Below are positions 9,979 to 22,200 of a stretch of 64,000 bases of DNA, piece by piece. Position 1 is the stretch's first letter. Every line of letters starts with the position of its first letter. A model generated the notes under the pieces. It had not been told where the DNA came from. It searched no databases and saw nothing but the letters and a program-made list of their open reading frames with translations. A program made the translations under genes and the position numbers. The stretch comes from Pelodera strongyloides (taxonomy: Eukaryota; Nematoda; Chromadorea; Rhabditida; Rhabditidae): positions 62,001-126,000 of the forward strand of contig JAANDG010000346.1 of the NCBI GenBank assembly GCA_036852015.1. Direction: 5' to 3'.

Positions 9979-12900
9979 CTAGGGAAATTTGCAAAATAAT
10001 TTTAAACCTACAACTGCAACCGGGGGTATGATACTGAACGTACGACGTTGCCGAGTACCGCTGATGAAGTAATTCTGAAAAACATAATACATTCCTAATA
10101 TTCAATGAAACTGGCAGGAATCGTGTAAGGAGCAGTTACAAAACAGCATGAACAGCTAAAGACTACCAACTTTCTTGCGAAGTCGAATCGTCTTTAGCAA
10201 AACTACAGTGCTCGGACGAGAATCGAACCCGGGACCTCTGCATGGGCCCACAATCAGACACCACATTCACCACCCGTTCCTCCAAATTGAATACCCCGGC
10301 TTCTTGTCTGCGAGTCGCAGATTAGAATTCTATTTTCTGTCCCCAGGGAATATTTCCCCGAGGGAATCATAGTGGTGAATATGACACCAGCACAGAGCAC
10401 ACTGCGCCCCTCGGAGTACCCAAATACCAACCCTTTGATTTTAAACCAAAAAACTGGCCGGTTTTTCAAACGCATCGAATACACCAGCATTCCTATGCAG
10501 CTTAAGCAAACTAACATAATTTAGAATAAGAAATCTAGCTACATTCGAGCAAATTAGCACGTAAGAATTCAGTTGTTCACGATGCATTTCAAAAACCGGT
10601 CAGTATTTCGCTTTAAAACAAAACCGGCAATTACCTTCTTCAAGTTCATCGGCACATTCTCTGCCACTTGTTCCGATCCAAATACAACTTTGCACGCGTC
10701 TTCCTTGATCGCATCAGCAATAAATTGCTCTACAGAGCAATTATCGATTTTGAGGGATAATTAGTTAATTAGTAACTTTAAAGGAGGAGGCTCACGAGAA
10801 TGAAGTGCTCAAATAGTTTCCTTTTATCGAACGATAATGGGTTTATCTTCCAAAAAACAAGTATTATAAGGTTCAGCGCTTTAGTTTGGAGGAATTAATT
10901 AATCTAAGAACTCGAAGTCAAATAAAATAACCTATCGTATGCAAGGTAGACTTCAAAGCTAAACATGCAAATTTACAAGTCATTTTGCAAGCCAGCACAA
11001 AATTTGCATGCCCACTATGGAAATCAACTATTTTTTACGATCCAAAATTTTGATAGAATTCATAGTTTTATATTGATTTACTCCTTCCAGTTAAAAGCTT
11101 TTGCATTGTTAAGCATGTCTTTCGGAACTTAATACCATCATCTTTCGATAAAAGGAAACCATTCGAGCACTTCATTCTCGTGAGCCTCCTCCTTTAAGGG
11201 AAATTATCAGTAAATTATAATTGTTATTATCGATTTTCCATGAAAATTGAAAACACATTTAGGTGGGTTATCGATTTTCGAAACCATTTGCAGATGTTCA
11301 TTGAACTACTATCGATTTTTTGCAGGACAGTTATCGGTAAGATGTAATTTCCCAATTGAATGCCCTTTGCCATACTTCTATCACAAAGTTTATGCATGTT
11401 TGTAAGTGTTTATTAGACTCTAAAAATGAGCGTAACGCCATAAGAGACGATGAAAGAACTTAATGCGCGGCGCTCTTTCTAGGAGTCTAATAAACATTTA
11501 TAAACATTTATAAAGTTTATAAAGACACATACTTGAGACCGTGCGTAAATTGTACTGGAATCCAAGTCGCTCGTTCGTATCTCTCGTGTACGCAAGTACT
11601 CGGGATATAAAAGATACTCTGACAAGTTTTCCCTTTGGTACAATCAGGTACTGACAGCCAGAGGAGCTGTTTGCTCCGAGTGCAGCTTTAACACTAAAAT
11701 CAATTAGAATAAGGTTTGATTACAAAACATCAAAATTATTGTAAATTAGGTCTTTAAATGTGACAAGTAACTGAAGATAGTCTTATGATATTTGGGGAAA
11801 AAGGTTTAAAAAAAGCACTTGGGGGTCAAATATTGTCAAATGTTCTCGCTCCTACGCTCAGGCACACCTCAGTAGCGTAAACTCATACTGCATAATACTT
11901 CAGCCAAACACTTACGTTACTTTTTCTGGATTTGTAGTAGTTTTGCTGCCTTCGTCGGCAATCGTGAAAAGAAGTTCATATTCGCCTTTATCAACCGTTG
12001 AAGATAGAACCTAAAAAGACACTAGATTAGGTTTAGGTACCCAAGCCTGGGTACCTAAGCCTAAGCCTAAATCTAAGCCTAAGCCTAAGCCTAAGCCTAA
12101 GCCTAAGCCTAAGCGTAAGCCTAACCCTAAGCCTAAGCAAGAAAAAGAAACAGTGGCAGTAAACATTGTTGAGACCAATACATTGGAATAAATAATAAGC
12201 ACAGAATTGGTTGGGATTTATGCTCACGCACTCCAACTATATGTTGTTGAATAGTTGTAAAAGACGCATAAACAAGAATAGCAAAGCATAATATAGCTAA
12301 CCTTGAACAATGTCACGCCCGTCGTCAATATTCTGTTCGTGTAGTACTCGTCCACCGTGCCGTTTCTAAACGTTATTTTGTGTGCGACTTTTTTTTTTTT
12401 CATGGTTATGCTAGTTGATATTGATATTAAAAATGACTATTGGATTCTTTCAACGAAAGCCGAAAGGCACACGCAAGTAAGAGTACTTTTTTTGCGTTGG
12501 TTTCACGCGCATAAGTTGTACGGTATATAATGACAATGATATGGCAATGTTATGTAAATGTTACGTTTAATTGACAAATTAAATGGTATGTAAATTATGT
12601 AAATATAAAAGGTCGCACGCATCCAGTGTCCTAGGCACAAAGTACGGATAGCCAGGAGTCCAAAACTGGAGCTCGGTATGCAGATTTGGAATCACGGCGA
12701 CTTTATTCACAATTGGATATCGATCGAACATTCCTACAATAAATAAATTATTAAATATTTAATATTTAATTTACACGGTCGTCAAAGCGAAATACCGGCC
12801 GGTTTTTGAAACGCATCTCAAGCACTTGCATTCCTATGCATTTATGCATTAATTAGGGTCTAGTTTTTATTCTAATGTTTGGCTCATTTGCATATGCTGC

Positions 12901-15900
12901 ATAAGTAGCATAAGAAAGCAGGTGCACGCAATGCGTTTCAAAAACCGGCCGGTATTTCGCTTTAATTTTTCTTAAGTGTTCAGTTCATAAGAAATTAAAT
13001 AAAATCCATCGTTCAGCTTCAACAGCGTGCACCTCTATTCAAGGGTGGTAAAATACATTGTTCAACGATTGCTTATGATTTGTTCCGCTCCGCAGGGGTA
13101 CCGAGCATTAGACGAAATTATTTGAAGGTGCCAAAGGGATCACTGTTTTCAAGCTATTTTCGAGCTATTATGCTACATTTTCTACCCTTTTAGCTAGTCT
13201 TTATATCGTTATATATATATATTTTATTGATCACATATATCAAAAAAGACACACATAATCAAATGGATAACCTAAGACGAACATGCTTCACAACAGCTCG
13301 TACTGACAAGGGCCCAACTACATATCACAAGAATGTAACTCAAAAATTCAAAACGCAAAATATCCAGAAACATACCTGATATGTAAGATACATGAATGTG
13401 CAGCACATCTTTCAGTAGATTGAGCGGTGCTTGATAAACCTAGAGAATCAAAATCAATTTTTATATTCGTATCTTTTGGGGCTGTGTTCGACCGTCGAAA
13501 CCATAATGTATTCCTTAATAACTTGCCGTTATTATTTCTGCATGTGTAATGTATGTTACTATACAAAGGAAGCTTCCATGTCTAGAAGTTGAAGTAAGCC
13601 CCGCTAAAGCTAAATGGCTCAATTATTTTTCCTCTAACTCTAACAAGGGAAGTTTGAAGGCTTGCTTGAACCATGTCTTTGACCGTTAGAGCCACAAGCC
13701 ACACTGCTGACATCTCTCTTGTGAAGCCAGCTCTGCCGCTGAGCTAACGATCCACATTCGTTTCTAATTTGAGCCGCGCTCATGTTAATGCGAAATAGTG
13801 GCCGGCTTTTGAAGCGCATCGTGGACAACTGAATTCTTACTTATTTACGCTAATTTGCTCAAATTTAGCTCGTTTTTTTTTTATTCTAACTTATGTTCAA
13901 AATTTTTCGAAAATTTTTTCCAATGCATTTTCCATGCATAGAATTTCAAGGCTCATAACTTTTTTAAGAGAAGAGATTGGCGAAAGTTTTCTATTTCATA
14001 GCTGTTGCTGTTCAGCATGAAATTGTCTACAAAACTGTGTTGTTTGTGGCTGTGGCTGTAGAGGACAAATGTGTGTTCCAAGCTTCCCTTGTAATGAAAC
14101 CTTAAAGAAAACAAAACCTCCAAATCACGGTCACACTGCGCCTCGTAAAAGATTTGCGTTTCGCCAAAAGTCACTAAGAAAGTCTGCCATGTCGACGTCC
14201 AAATCTCACTTGTTAGGGTTATATTTCTTGATAAGAGATTGCTAAAATGTAATTTATCATTATCACATCTACATATACAATAGATCATGATCAGACTTCC
14301 AGTTTACATGTACTTTACGGTTGGGGAAGGAGTTTTCTCTACAGATAGTAATGGAATTTTGCGCATGTGAAAACAGTACGAGAGTAGTCCCTTAAAGCGA
14401 AATACCACCCGGTTTGGGGTTTTTTCACCAAAAATAGTTTGAAAAAAGCGAAACAACACAGTTTGTTGTTCTGAAAAATTTTTTTCGATTTTGTATGGGA
14501 AAATTCGCTTCCGGCGATTTGCCGATTTTAATACTAGCACGGCCCTGGAAAAATCGAGGGATGGCCTTTGCAAATGATCACACACTCCGAAGCATCCAAA
14601 TGACGAAATGTTGACAAAATATTTTGAATTTGGCTAGTAAAAGTCCAAAAATGCACATTTTGAAAACGGCGGTAAACGCACGGTTGTTTACTCCTCCTCT
14701 TTTCGTATTTTTTTGTTGAGACCGACCGCTAATTCGCTTTAAGAGTATTAGAGAAAGAGACAGAAAGAGCGAGAGAGAGAGAGTGAGAGAGAGGGAGAGA
14801 GAGTAATATAATCCAAATAATTACAAAAAAAAGCTTCGCTAAAACCCACGCTTCTTCGTAGTCGTCCATGAACATGTCACGTACGCTTAACTTGACTTTG
14901 CACGTATCGGGTACTTGCATTAGACCGGCAGTCAATATCATAACGCCCATATAGCCTTTCTGAAATCAGCCTTTGGTGCGAACACACATACACACACACA
15001 CTACACACACACACTCACACATACACACTCGCACGCGCACACCAATCGCACACACAATCGCACACACACGCACACACGCACACACGCACACACGCACACA
15101 CAAACACACACACACACACACACTATGTACCTTGTGGTCGTGCGGAATAACAGCAAACGATTGAACGTCGTGAAACGGATCAGTACTTTCTTGTGAGCGA
15201 AGCATCACACTCTGACCCGGGTCGAACAGATGAAAGTCAGGGAAATCTGAAACATTTTGCGTTCGTCATCGTTTCATTGGTAGAAACTCGAAACTGCGTA
15301 CCTATGTAAACGTAGAAGCTTCCTCTCGCAGGGAACAGTGTTACCAAGTGCATAGGTAACTGATTTAGGTCAATGCTATTTTATTATTTTTTATTTACTT
15401 TCTATTCAGTTCTATTGTTGTTTGTTCCCTGGTTTTCCCGGGAACAGTGTTACCAACAAGTTGGAGTCACGGGCGGGAATTGAACCCGCGGGAACGGGCG
15501 GGAATTGAACCGGGAATTGTCCGTGGTAAGCAATAGCGCAAATCACTACGCCACCGAATTCTAATCACTTACCCATCTTGAGTTGTACCAAGAGATGCTT
15601 CTGCCTCCACTCAAGCTTCGGCGTTTCCGTGTTTTTGCCCCTTTTCATGTTTTCTATTTTAATGATGCTATACAATGGCAGAGATATCCGAGTTCCATTA
15701 CGTGGTAAATTTCGACAACCAAATCTAAATTTAAGCTATTAAAAAATGCACTCACAACGTGAATACGTAACTTTCTTAAATGCGATTAATGCATATTATT
15801 TCCTAGCGATGTTGCGCATTTACGTCTATTAATTCGTCTATAAATCCAGTGACAAGAAGTTAACTTTGCACCATTGTGTGTAATACGATATTCATGCATG

Positions 15901-17659
15901 GATAAAAACTAACGTTCTGTCATTAATATTTGTAAATTAATGGTTAATGTTGGTTAATGTTCTGAAATACCGGCCGGTTTTGAAACGCATCGAATACATC
16001 AGCATTCTTACGCAGCATATGCAAATGAACATAAATTAGAATAAAAATCGAGCTAAAGTCGAGCAAATTAGCATAAATACATAAGAATTCAGATGTTCAT
16101 GATGCGTTTCAAAAACCGGCCAGTATCTTGCTTTAAAAAAAAGAAGACTTACTGCATGATTGGGAATGTCTTCACCGATTGTTGTCCATATATGCTGACT
16201 GTAAGTGGGACCACTTCATCATAACAACTGAAAGAATATAATAGTTAGCAACTTTTTTACTTAATTGTTTTTATAAAACTTGTTTGATTGAAAAAGTTTC
16301 TCTTGAACTTCCTACCAACCAGGTCACCGAGCCCAGATTAAGATTATAACATAAGTTGTCAAAAAACTAGAGAAAAACTGAAACTGTTAAATCGAAATAC
16401 CGGCCGGTTTTTGAAACACATCATGGACTACTGTACGTATTTATGCGAATTTGCTCGAATTTGCTCGATTTTTTATTCTAATTTATGTTCTTTTGCATAA
16501 GCTGCATGAGAATGCTGGGTACTCGATGTGTTTCAAAAACCGGCCAGGACAACGCGTTTTCCACTGATATGACATTTTTTTATCCTCATAAGTACAGGAC
16601 CAGGAGACTCACAACATATCAATGATAAAGATATCACAGGGGCCGTTAATCACACGCCATTCAAGTTCGCTGTATTCCTGAGCAAAATCCTAAAAAGTGA
16701 TATACGTACACTCTGATTATAAGCACTCAGTCTGGGTTGAGTGCGCTGGTCAATATTCGACTTTAAAGGGATCAGCTCACCTTAAATTGTGTCTGTTTTT
16801 TTTGTTTCTTTATTTTCTATAAGGGATAGTAAAAATTTGGAACAGAAAAAGTAGTGTTCAATTTCAATACTCACGAAGATATTGGGTGATAAAGTGGTGG
16901 ATTGATCGGGCCGAAATGCAAAAAGGGCAATTGTCCTGCCTTGTTTGTATAGGATAATTGCCCTTTTTGCATTTCGGCCCGATCAATCCACCACTTTATC
17001 ACCCAATATCTTCGTGAGTATTGAAATTGAACACTACTTTTTCTATTCCAAATTTTTATTATCCCTTATAGAAAATAAAGAAACAAAAAAAACAGACACA
17101 ATTTAAGGTGAGCTGATCCCTTTAAAATAGGGCTTCCCCCTCCCAACTTTTTGTTCAGTAATTCACAAAATGATTAATGTTAGTGGACAACAAAATATAT
17201 TTTATAGTCAGACATACATTGTTCGGGAAGAACAAATCGACTACATGAATTGCCTGACAGTCGAGCTCGTAGTACTTTGATGCTGCAAGTATAGAAAAAG
17301 ATTAAAGAGGTTAAGGTTAGACCCGTACTTCGCAAGAGCTGAACACCGCGCGGGTCCCGTGCCTGAACTACATATCAGAAATGACCAGCTATGCACAGTA
17401 ACTCTCAGGTACTCAATGTAATAAGTGTCCAGCCTTTTCAGCTTAGGGTCAGTGTGCTGCACCTCTACGGCACGGAAAAGGAGAGCGGCACCAAGTACGC
17501 ACCAGCCTGGCTCTAGTGTTGATAATTTGGCGGATGTCGTAAAAATTTGGGTGGATAGGTGCCAAGCTGGTGTTCAAATGTAATGATTATTATAAATCAG
17601 ATATTTTAAAACTCACCACAGAACACGTTTCCAAAAAGGACTAATAGAAGAAAGAACAT
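9979..17659 (-). CDS. multi-exon secreted protein of unknown function (3' half of model uncertain)
   Basis: Phase-consistent 5' exons: 17659-17617, 17282-17218, 16689-16613, 16227-16153, 15724-15573, 15246-15131, 14959-14846 (214 residues). The start [15 protein letters not shown] is a clear signal peptide. The mature part has spaced cysteines ([36 protein letters not shown]) and sites such as RNGT for N-glycosylation. Later exons that look real: 13537-13376 (one TERCAAHSC block), 12365-12302 ([20 protein letters not shown]), 12010-11916 ([19 protein letters not shown], beta-sandwich-like), about 10727-10635 ([19 protein letters not shown]) and 10074-9979 (ends [11 protein letters not shown]). 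The links 14846 to 13537 and 11916 to 10727 are out of phase, so exons are missing or two genes are involved. An open stretch at 12737-12690 ([14 protein letters not shown]) does not fit in phase. I do not recognise the family. Confidence 0.7.
10211..10283 (-). repeat. tRNA-like unit (SINE-type)
   Basis: On the minus strand CCCGGGTTCGATTCTCG is a good B box, preceded by GTGGTGAATGTGGTGTCTG. It adjoins a half copy of the CATATTCACCAC element, so it is probably part of a composite repeat. Confidence 0.4.
10318..10384. repeat. half copy of the CATATTCACCAC MITE
   Basis: Matches the right half of the elements at 24194, 24858 and 34995: CCCCAGGGAATATTTCCCCG then GTGGTGAATATGAC. The left half is absent. 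Confidence 0.7.
10443..10616. repeat. TTTAAAGCG foldback element
   Basis: AACTGGCCGGTTTTTCAAACGCATCG pairs with CGATGCATTTCAAAAACCGGTCAG; right end TATTTCGCTTTAA. The left end is degenerate (AAACCAAAAAAC). Confidence 0.75.
10777..11197. repeat. long foldback with AAAGGAGGAGGCTCACGAG ends
   Basis: The first 60 bases (TTTAAAGGAGGAGGCTCACG...) return inverted at the right (...CGTGAGCCTCCTCCTTTAA). TTTCCTTTTATCGAACG pairs with TTTCGATAAAAGGAAAC. It belongs to the TTTAAAGG group with the elements at 16762, 18079, 18473 and 51553. It is flanked by four TATCGATTTT motifs (10742, 11228, 11269, 11311). Confidence 0.85.
12054..12138. repeat. interstitial telomere-like (CCTAAG)n tract
   Basis: About 13 near-perfect copies of the hexamer CCTAAG (TTAGGC on the other strand), the nematode telomere unit, within an intron of the secreted-protein gene. 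Confidence 0.9.
12783..12964. repeat. TTTAAAGCG foldback element, well preserved
   Basis: CAAAGCGAAATACCGGCCGG at the left and CCGGCCGGTATTTCGCTTTA at the right are perfect mates, followed inward by TTTTTGAAACGCAT and ATGCGTTTCAAAAA. The core has ATTTGCATATGCTGCATAAG. Confidence 0.9.
13787..13895. repeat. left half of a TTTAAAGCG foldback
   Basis: AATGCGAAATAGTGGCCGGC then TTTTGAAGCGCATCGTGGAC; no right arm was found, so it is truncated. Confidence 0.6.
14393..14743. repeat. larger degenerate foldback, CTTAAAGCGAAATACCACCC type
   Basis: Begins CTTAAAGCGAAATACC and ends CTAATTCGCTTTAAG. The inner arms match only partly. Longer than the 170-190 bp family norm. Confidence 0.55.
14985..15122. 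repeat. (CA)n microsatellite
   Basis: CACACA-rich tract with CGCACACA interruptions, between two exons of the secreted-protein gene. Confidence 0.95.
15463..15560 (-). repeat. tRNA-like unit with duplicated B box
   Basis: On the minus strand an A box (TGGCGTAGTGA) is followed by CCCGGTTCAATTCCCGCC, and a second copy CGCGGGTTCAATTCCCGCCC follows at once. The B-box end is tandemly duplicated, which argues for a SINE rather than a tRNA gene. Confidence 0.55.
15965..16136. repeat. TTTAAAGCG foldback element in secreted-protein gene
   Basis: GAAATACCGGCCGGTTTTGA at the left pairs with TCAAAAACCGGCCAGTATCT at the right. The core has TATGCAAATGAACATAAATT. Confidence 0.85.
16389..16546. repeat. TTTAAAGCG foldback element, right tip missing
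   Basis: TCGAAATACCGGCCGGTTTT at the left and GTTTCAAAAACCGGCCAGG at the right; the terminal TATTTCGCTTTAA is missing. Confidence 0.8.
16762..17127. repeat. near-perfect 366-bp hairpin, TTTAAAGGGATCAGCTCACC ends
   Basis: Arms of about 170 bases are almost identical when inverted: GGGATCAGCTCACCTTAAAT / ATTTAAGGTGAGCTGATCCC, and GAAATGCAAAAAGGGCAATT / AATTGCCCTTTTTGCATTTC near the middle. The loop is about 25 bases. Very low arm divergence implies a recent origin or continuing arm correction. It sits in intron 2 of the secreted-protein gene. Confidence 0.95.
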
Positions 17660-18078
17660 CGTAAAAATACAAATAAAGAACTGTTTCAAAGCTAGCAATA
17701 ACCAAATAAGATAAAATTTGCGTAAAGTTGTGCGTAGGATGATAGCAAATGTATGCTAAACTAGCACGAAATTAGGGGTTATACGTTTTAGGCTTTTAGA
17801 GACAACTTTTGTATACGCAAATTTTCGCTTCTCGCTCCTTTTTGCATGCATCGATGGGTTAAATCCTACAATCCTACAGCCCTACTACTCTAAAACTCTA
17901 ACTATATCAACACTAAGGTTCATAAATATGAACGCCAATAATTTTCAAAGAAAGTATTTTTATGTACATTTATTAGATTCTTCCAAATATCGACCACTGA
18001 AAACCCACAAGAACAATTCGATAAAAAAAAGTTTATTCAGGCACCCGATTTATCACAATTTGAATAAAAGTACCATTT

Positions 18079-18477
18079 ATTTAAAGGGACAGGCCCATCA
18101 AAGTAAACCTATATTTACGATACGTTCATAATGATTATAAAGCAATTTTATTACAATATATACAAACAAAATTTCACCTTCATTCACCCTGGGAAACTTT
18201 TTTCCGATGCGCTCAACGCATATGTATACCGTAAAACGGAAATTTCCAAGCTGCCTATGCAAATTTATCGTAAAATTAGACTGCGATCAAAATTTGCGTA
18301 TACGGCTTTTAAATCTGCAGCTTTCCGGTATACATATGAGTTGAGCGCATCGGAAAAAACTGTCCCAGGGTGAATGAAGGTGAAATTTGGTTTGTATATA
18401 TTGTAATAAAAATGCTTTGTAGACAGTATGAACATCTCGTAAACATAGGTTTAATTTGATGGGCCTGTCCCTTTAAA
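18079..18477. repeat. 399-bp foldback, TTTAAAGGGACAGGCCCATC ends
   Basis: TTTAAAGGGACAGGCCCATC pairs with GATGGGCCTGTCCCTTTAAA, and TTCCGATGCGCTCAACGCAT with the mate ATGAGTTGAGCGCATCGGAA. A second copy, broken by an insertion, is at 46263-48116. Confidence 0.95.
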
Positions 18478-18953
18478 GGGATAGGTTCACCTCGAATTGC
18501 ACCTTTTTTATAATTTATGTTGATAGTATGACCTATGACGGTCAAAATGCGAAAATTGCAGTAAATTTCCTTTGCTCCCCGTAGTAGGAGAGCTTGCTCA
18601 AAAAAAGCTAAACTACCTCGAATCTATAAAACAATGGGGTACCGCAGCCATAGTATGTGGGAAATAGCGCAGGAGGACTGGAGGTGCAGATATTGTTGTG
18701 ATAGACAGAGGATGATAAAAGGGCCTGTATTTTCTAACGTCTCCAGCCCGGCTGCGCTATCTCCCACATACCATGGCTGCGGTACTCCAATTGTTTTATA
18801 GATTCGAGGTAGTTTAGCTTTTTTTGAGCAAGCTCTCCTACTACGGGGAGCAAAGGAAATTTACTGCAATTTTCGCATTTTGACCGTCATAGGTCATACT
18901 ATCAACATAAATTATAAAAGAAGGTGCAATTCGAGGTGAACCTATCCCTTTAA
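18473..18953. repeat. 481-bp foldback, TTTAAAGGGATAGGTTCACC ends
   Basis: AAAGGGATAGGTTCACCTCG pairs with CGAGGTGAACCTATCCCTTT; GGTAGTTTAGCTTTTTTTGA on the right pairs with TCAAAAAAAGCTAAACTACC on the left. It shares the TTTAAA junction with the preceding element. Confidence 0.95.
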
Positions 18954-19201
18954 TGTTTTTGGACGTATTACTACAATACATTTATCAATAAAAACTGATT
19001 TTTATGTGTGACAAGAAACTTCTAAATAGAATTACTGCAACAAAATGTAATATATTATTATTTCATAAATATAAATAATAAAAACGTGTTCAACTTTGAC
19101 TAATGATAATGACCCTTGAGCAGCTGCCGAGAACGGACTCGGGGTAAAATTGGTCTGAGGTTCCTAGGGTAAAAATTCCCCAGCTCGGGGTAAGAATTCC
19201 C

Positions 19202-22200
19202 TTAGGGGTAACTTTTGGAAATTGTATTCTGTGCCTCGGCTTTAACCGCAAATTCCACTACGACTGCGTAATGATCAGATGGCCAGTCGTTGTTCCATTG
19301 ATGCGGAATTGGAGTTAATTTTTCAGTGCCAGCGTATGTAAATGCTCTAAAATACACTAAAGTTAGCAATTTATTCGATTATTTGAAAGACTCCCAAATG
19401 TGACGCACTCTTCTTTCTTCAGCGAAATACCGGTTTTTGAAACACATCGTGGACATCTGAATCCTTTCGTATTTATGCTAATTTGCTCGAATTTTGCTCG
19501 ATTTTTTTGGTCTAATTTATGTTCATTTGCATAAGCTGCATAATAATGTTGGTGTACTCGATGTGTTTTTGAAAAACCGGCCGGTATTTCGCTTAAAAGA
19601 AAAATAAAAAACGTCTGCGATCGAATTTCCTTATCTCGCGCGCTGGTTTTCAGCAAGTTTCCGCACATCTATTTTCTTGCGAGCCTGACCCTTTCTGCTC
19701 TTCATTTTTCTGCTCACCTTACTGGTTTGATCTTCTTCGATCGATAGTAAATAAAATCAATACGATCTTGTGGCTCGGGTATCGCATACTCCCATTCCGC
19801 GTTTCCTTTGTCACATGTGCTCCACGTGGTACCTATTTTACGAGTGTTAAGTTAATGTTAAATTGAAGCTACAATAAGCGCATAACGCTGCTTGAGTCCC
19901 ATTTTTTACAGAAAATAAAGGTATATTTACCGTAAAGCCAGCACGCGTTGGATACGATATGAATGAAGCCCATCACTCTTATATGTAACTATGTTAAGAA
20001 TGCACAGGGAGAGAGAGAGAGAATGGGAGAAGACATAGAGATATCGCGATAGCGAGAGAGAGAGAAAAGTGCTGGAAAGAAAGAGAGAGTGAAAGAGGCT
20101 GGTCATCAGCAAAAAAAAACGTACCTGGGTCTGACGCTGGGTTGGGGTAAATTTGTCTATAGGCGTCCGTCATGTTTAGATTAGCTTCCAGAATCTTTGT
20201 GGCCGGCCATTCAAACTTCCATCCTCCATGGATCGACCTGTATCAACGTGTCTACTGTTTCCATATGCACGAACGCGCCGGGAAGCTCCAAGCCTCCCAG
20301 TGGGAGGTGAGAGAAAGAGAGGGATCACACGAATCAGAGACACGCAGAGACAAATTCTCCCAACTTGGGAGGCTCCCGTTGTCCTTGCATACTGCCACTG
20401 TAGTTTAGCTCTAGCATGCTTACGTAATTAAATGATATGTAAACTTATCCAGTGCTCCAACACTTCTCATGATGGGATCACTGTCACTCATCCATGGATA
20501 TATTTCTCCCACGTGGTGCGCGGAATGCCAGTTGGCGAACAAATGGCGCTCTTGTGGCGCAATTGTGTGCCGCACCGGATTTTTTCCCAAGTATGTAAAT
20601 ACGGCAAACCTCGTTGCATCGACCCAATCCAAATGCGAAGGGGAATTAAAGTCTCCGCCCACAATTATCGGAACATCCAATTCTTGTTCAGCCTGTAGTG
20701 CATCCAGCATTGCTTGACTGTTCGAGAGTTCGAGCATGTTTTGGGCCCTACCTAAAGAGAATTCGGACTAGCGATGTGACCGCCGGTTTTGAAAAGTGTT
20801 TCGGCCAACTGCCTTCCCACATGTATGCAAATGAATATAATTACAATAAAAATTCGCGCAGCACCGTTTGGTTATTTTCATACAGTACATGAGAATAAAG
20901 CCATAAACGCATACTTGACGCGGAAGAAAATTTGTCCATCGTCTCACACGGTGATGCGCTCTTTCTAATAAATTTCATATATTCAAACAAACTAAAGATC
21001 TTCACAGCCTCACGATGAACTCACCTTCTCTTGTTTGCGGTTTTTCCCCGTGCATTATTTGATTGGAATCCTTTACAAGTGAATTGAATGCTGCATATGG
21101 TCCGTATGCTCTGAAACTTGAATATTTCGTGAAACACTGTAGTCTGTAGTTCTGTAGTGCATGTTCACAATAAAGATTGAAACTCGAAATTAGAGATTAA
21201 GTTAACTAGGACTCTTATATCTCTGACAAAGTTGTTTGTGTTCCCACACTTAGCAAAGCAGGCGGAGCTTACGGGTTAGATCCTCTAGGCTCAAAATTCA
21301 TACTTATTATTAACAGCTCCTGGAATCCTATTTTCCACGCCCTCACAACAACTAACAATAAGCACGAACGCTGGGAATACGCTCCCAGCCTCCCAATGGG
21401 AGGTGTCAGTGAGAGCGGGACCACGTAACTCTGTGACACGCAGAGACAAATTTTCTCTAGCGGGAATATCGTTACTGTTCAAGAGTTCAAGCATACGGCC
21501 ACTGCAAGCCTACTTCGCTTTTCCTTTTAGCACTCTTACAGAAGAGCATGGAGGCCAACGTATAGGAGAAAAATAACAACAGAAAGTTTCCACCGATAGT
21601 CAGCATGTACGCCCCAAACGTTGAGAAGAAATCCATATGAATCATGCTCAATTAGGGCATGAATTGAGTGACTTGTGGAGGAATTTGTTGATTCAACAAT
21701 CTGAAACTGGGTGAATGGAAAGCTTAGGACGCTTCGCGATGTGCTTTCCGAAATGAAAGTCGGCAAAATCCCTTTCGGGATGGCGTTTATTGCACCATTT
21801 ATTGCAATACGGAAAGCTCACAGTATCGCATGAATTAGCTAAATGACTATATTCTTGCCTTACATTCTTCTTTCTTTTTTCAAGTGTTTAAAGTGGTATA
21901 ACATCCGATTTTGAACGTATTTTGGATAACTTTTTTCCCATTCCCATGTTATATGCAAATAAATGCGGTTCGAACAAAAAATCGACCCCAACATCGAGCT
22001 CACTTAGCATTAATACATAGGATTGGAGATGTGCGCTATGCGCTTCAAAAACCGGATGTTATCCCGCTTTGATTCATAAAAAAAATAACCTTATGTTTCG
22101 TCATAATCATCGTATCGGTGTAATCTGTTGGAGAGAATACAACACTCCAAGAACCCGGCATCAAAGCAGCGATATTCAGTGCTACCGTACGGTTATCAAC

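Larger units (their letters stand above)
17660..19201. other. spacer between secreted-protein gene and EEP gene
   Basis: About 860 of the 1540 bases are two abutting foldback elements (18079-18477 and 18473-18953). The remainder holds the promoter of the secreted-protein gene and the 3' UTR of the EEP gene. No exon seen. Confidence 0.6.

Noticed and set aside
13953..14288. 111-codon minus-strand frame within the secreted-protein gene
   Set aside because: Three frames look equally open after the acceptor CTTTAAG and none links in phase to both neighbours, so no exon is called.
14973..15208. Open frames made of alternating His-Thr or Val-Cys
   Set aside because: Translation of the (CA)n microsatellite.
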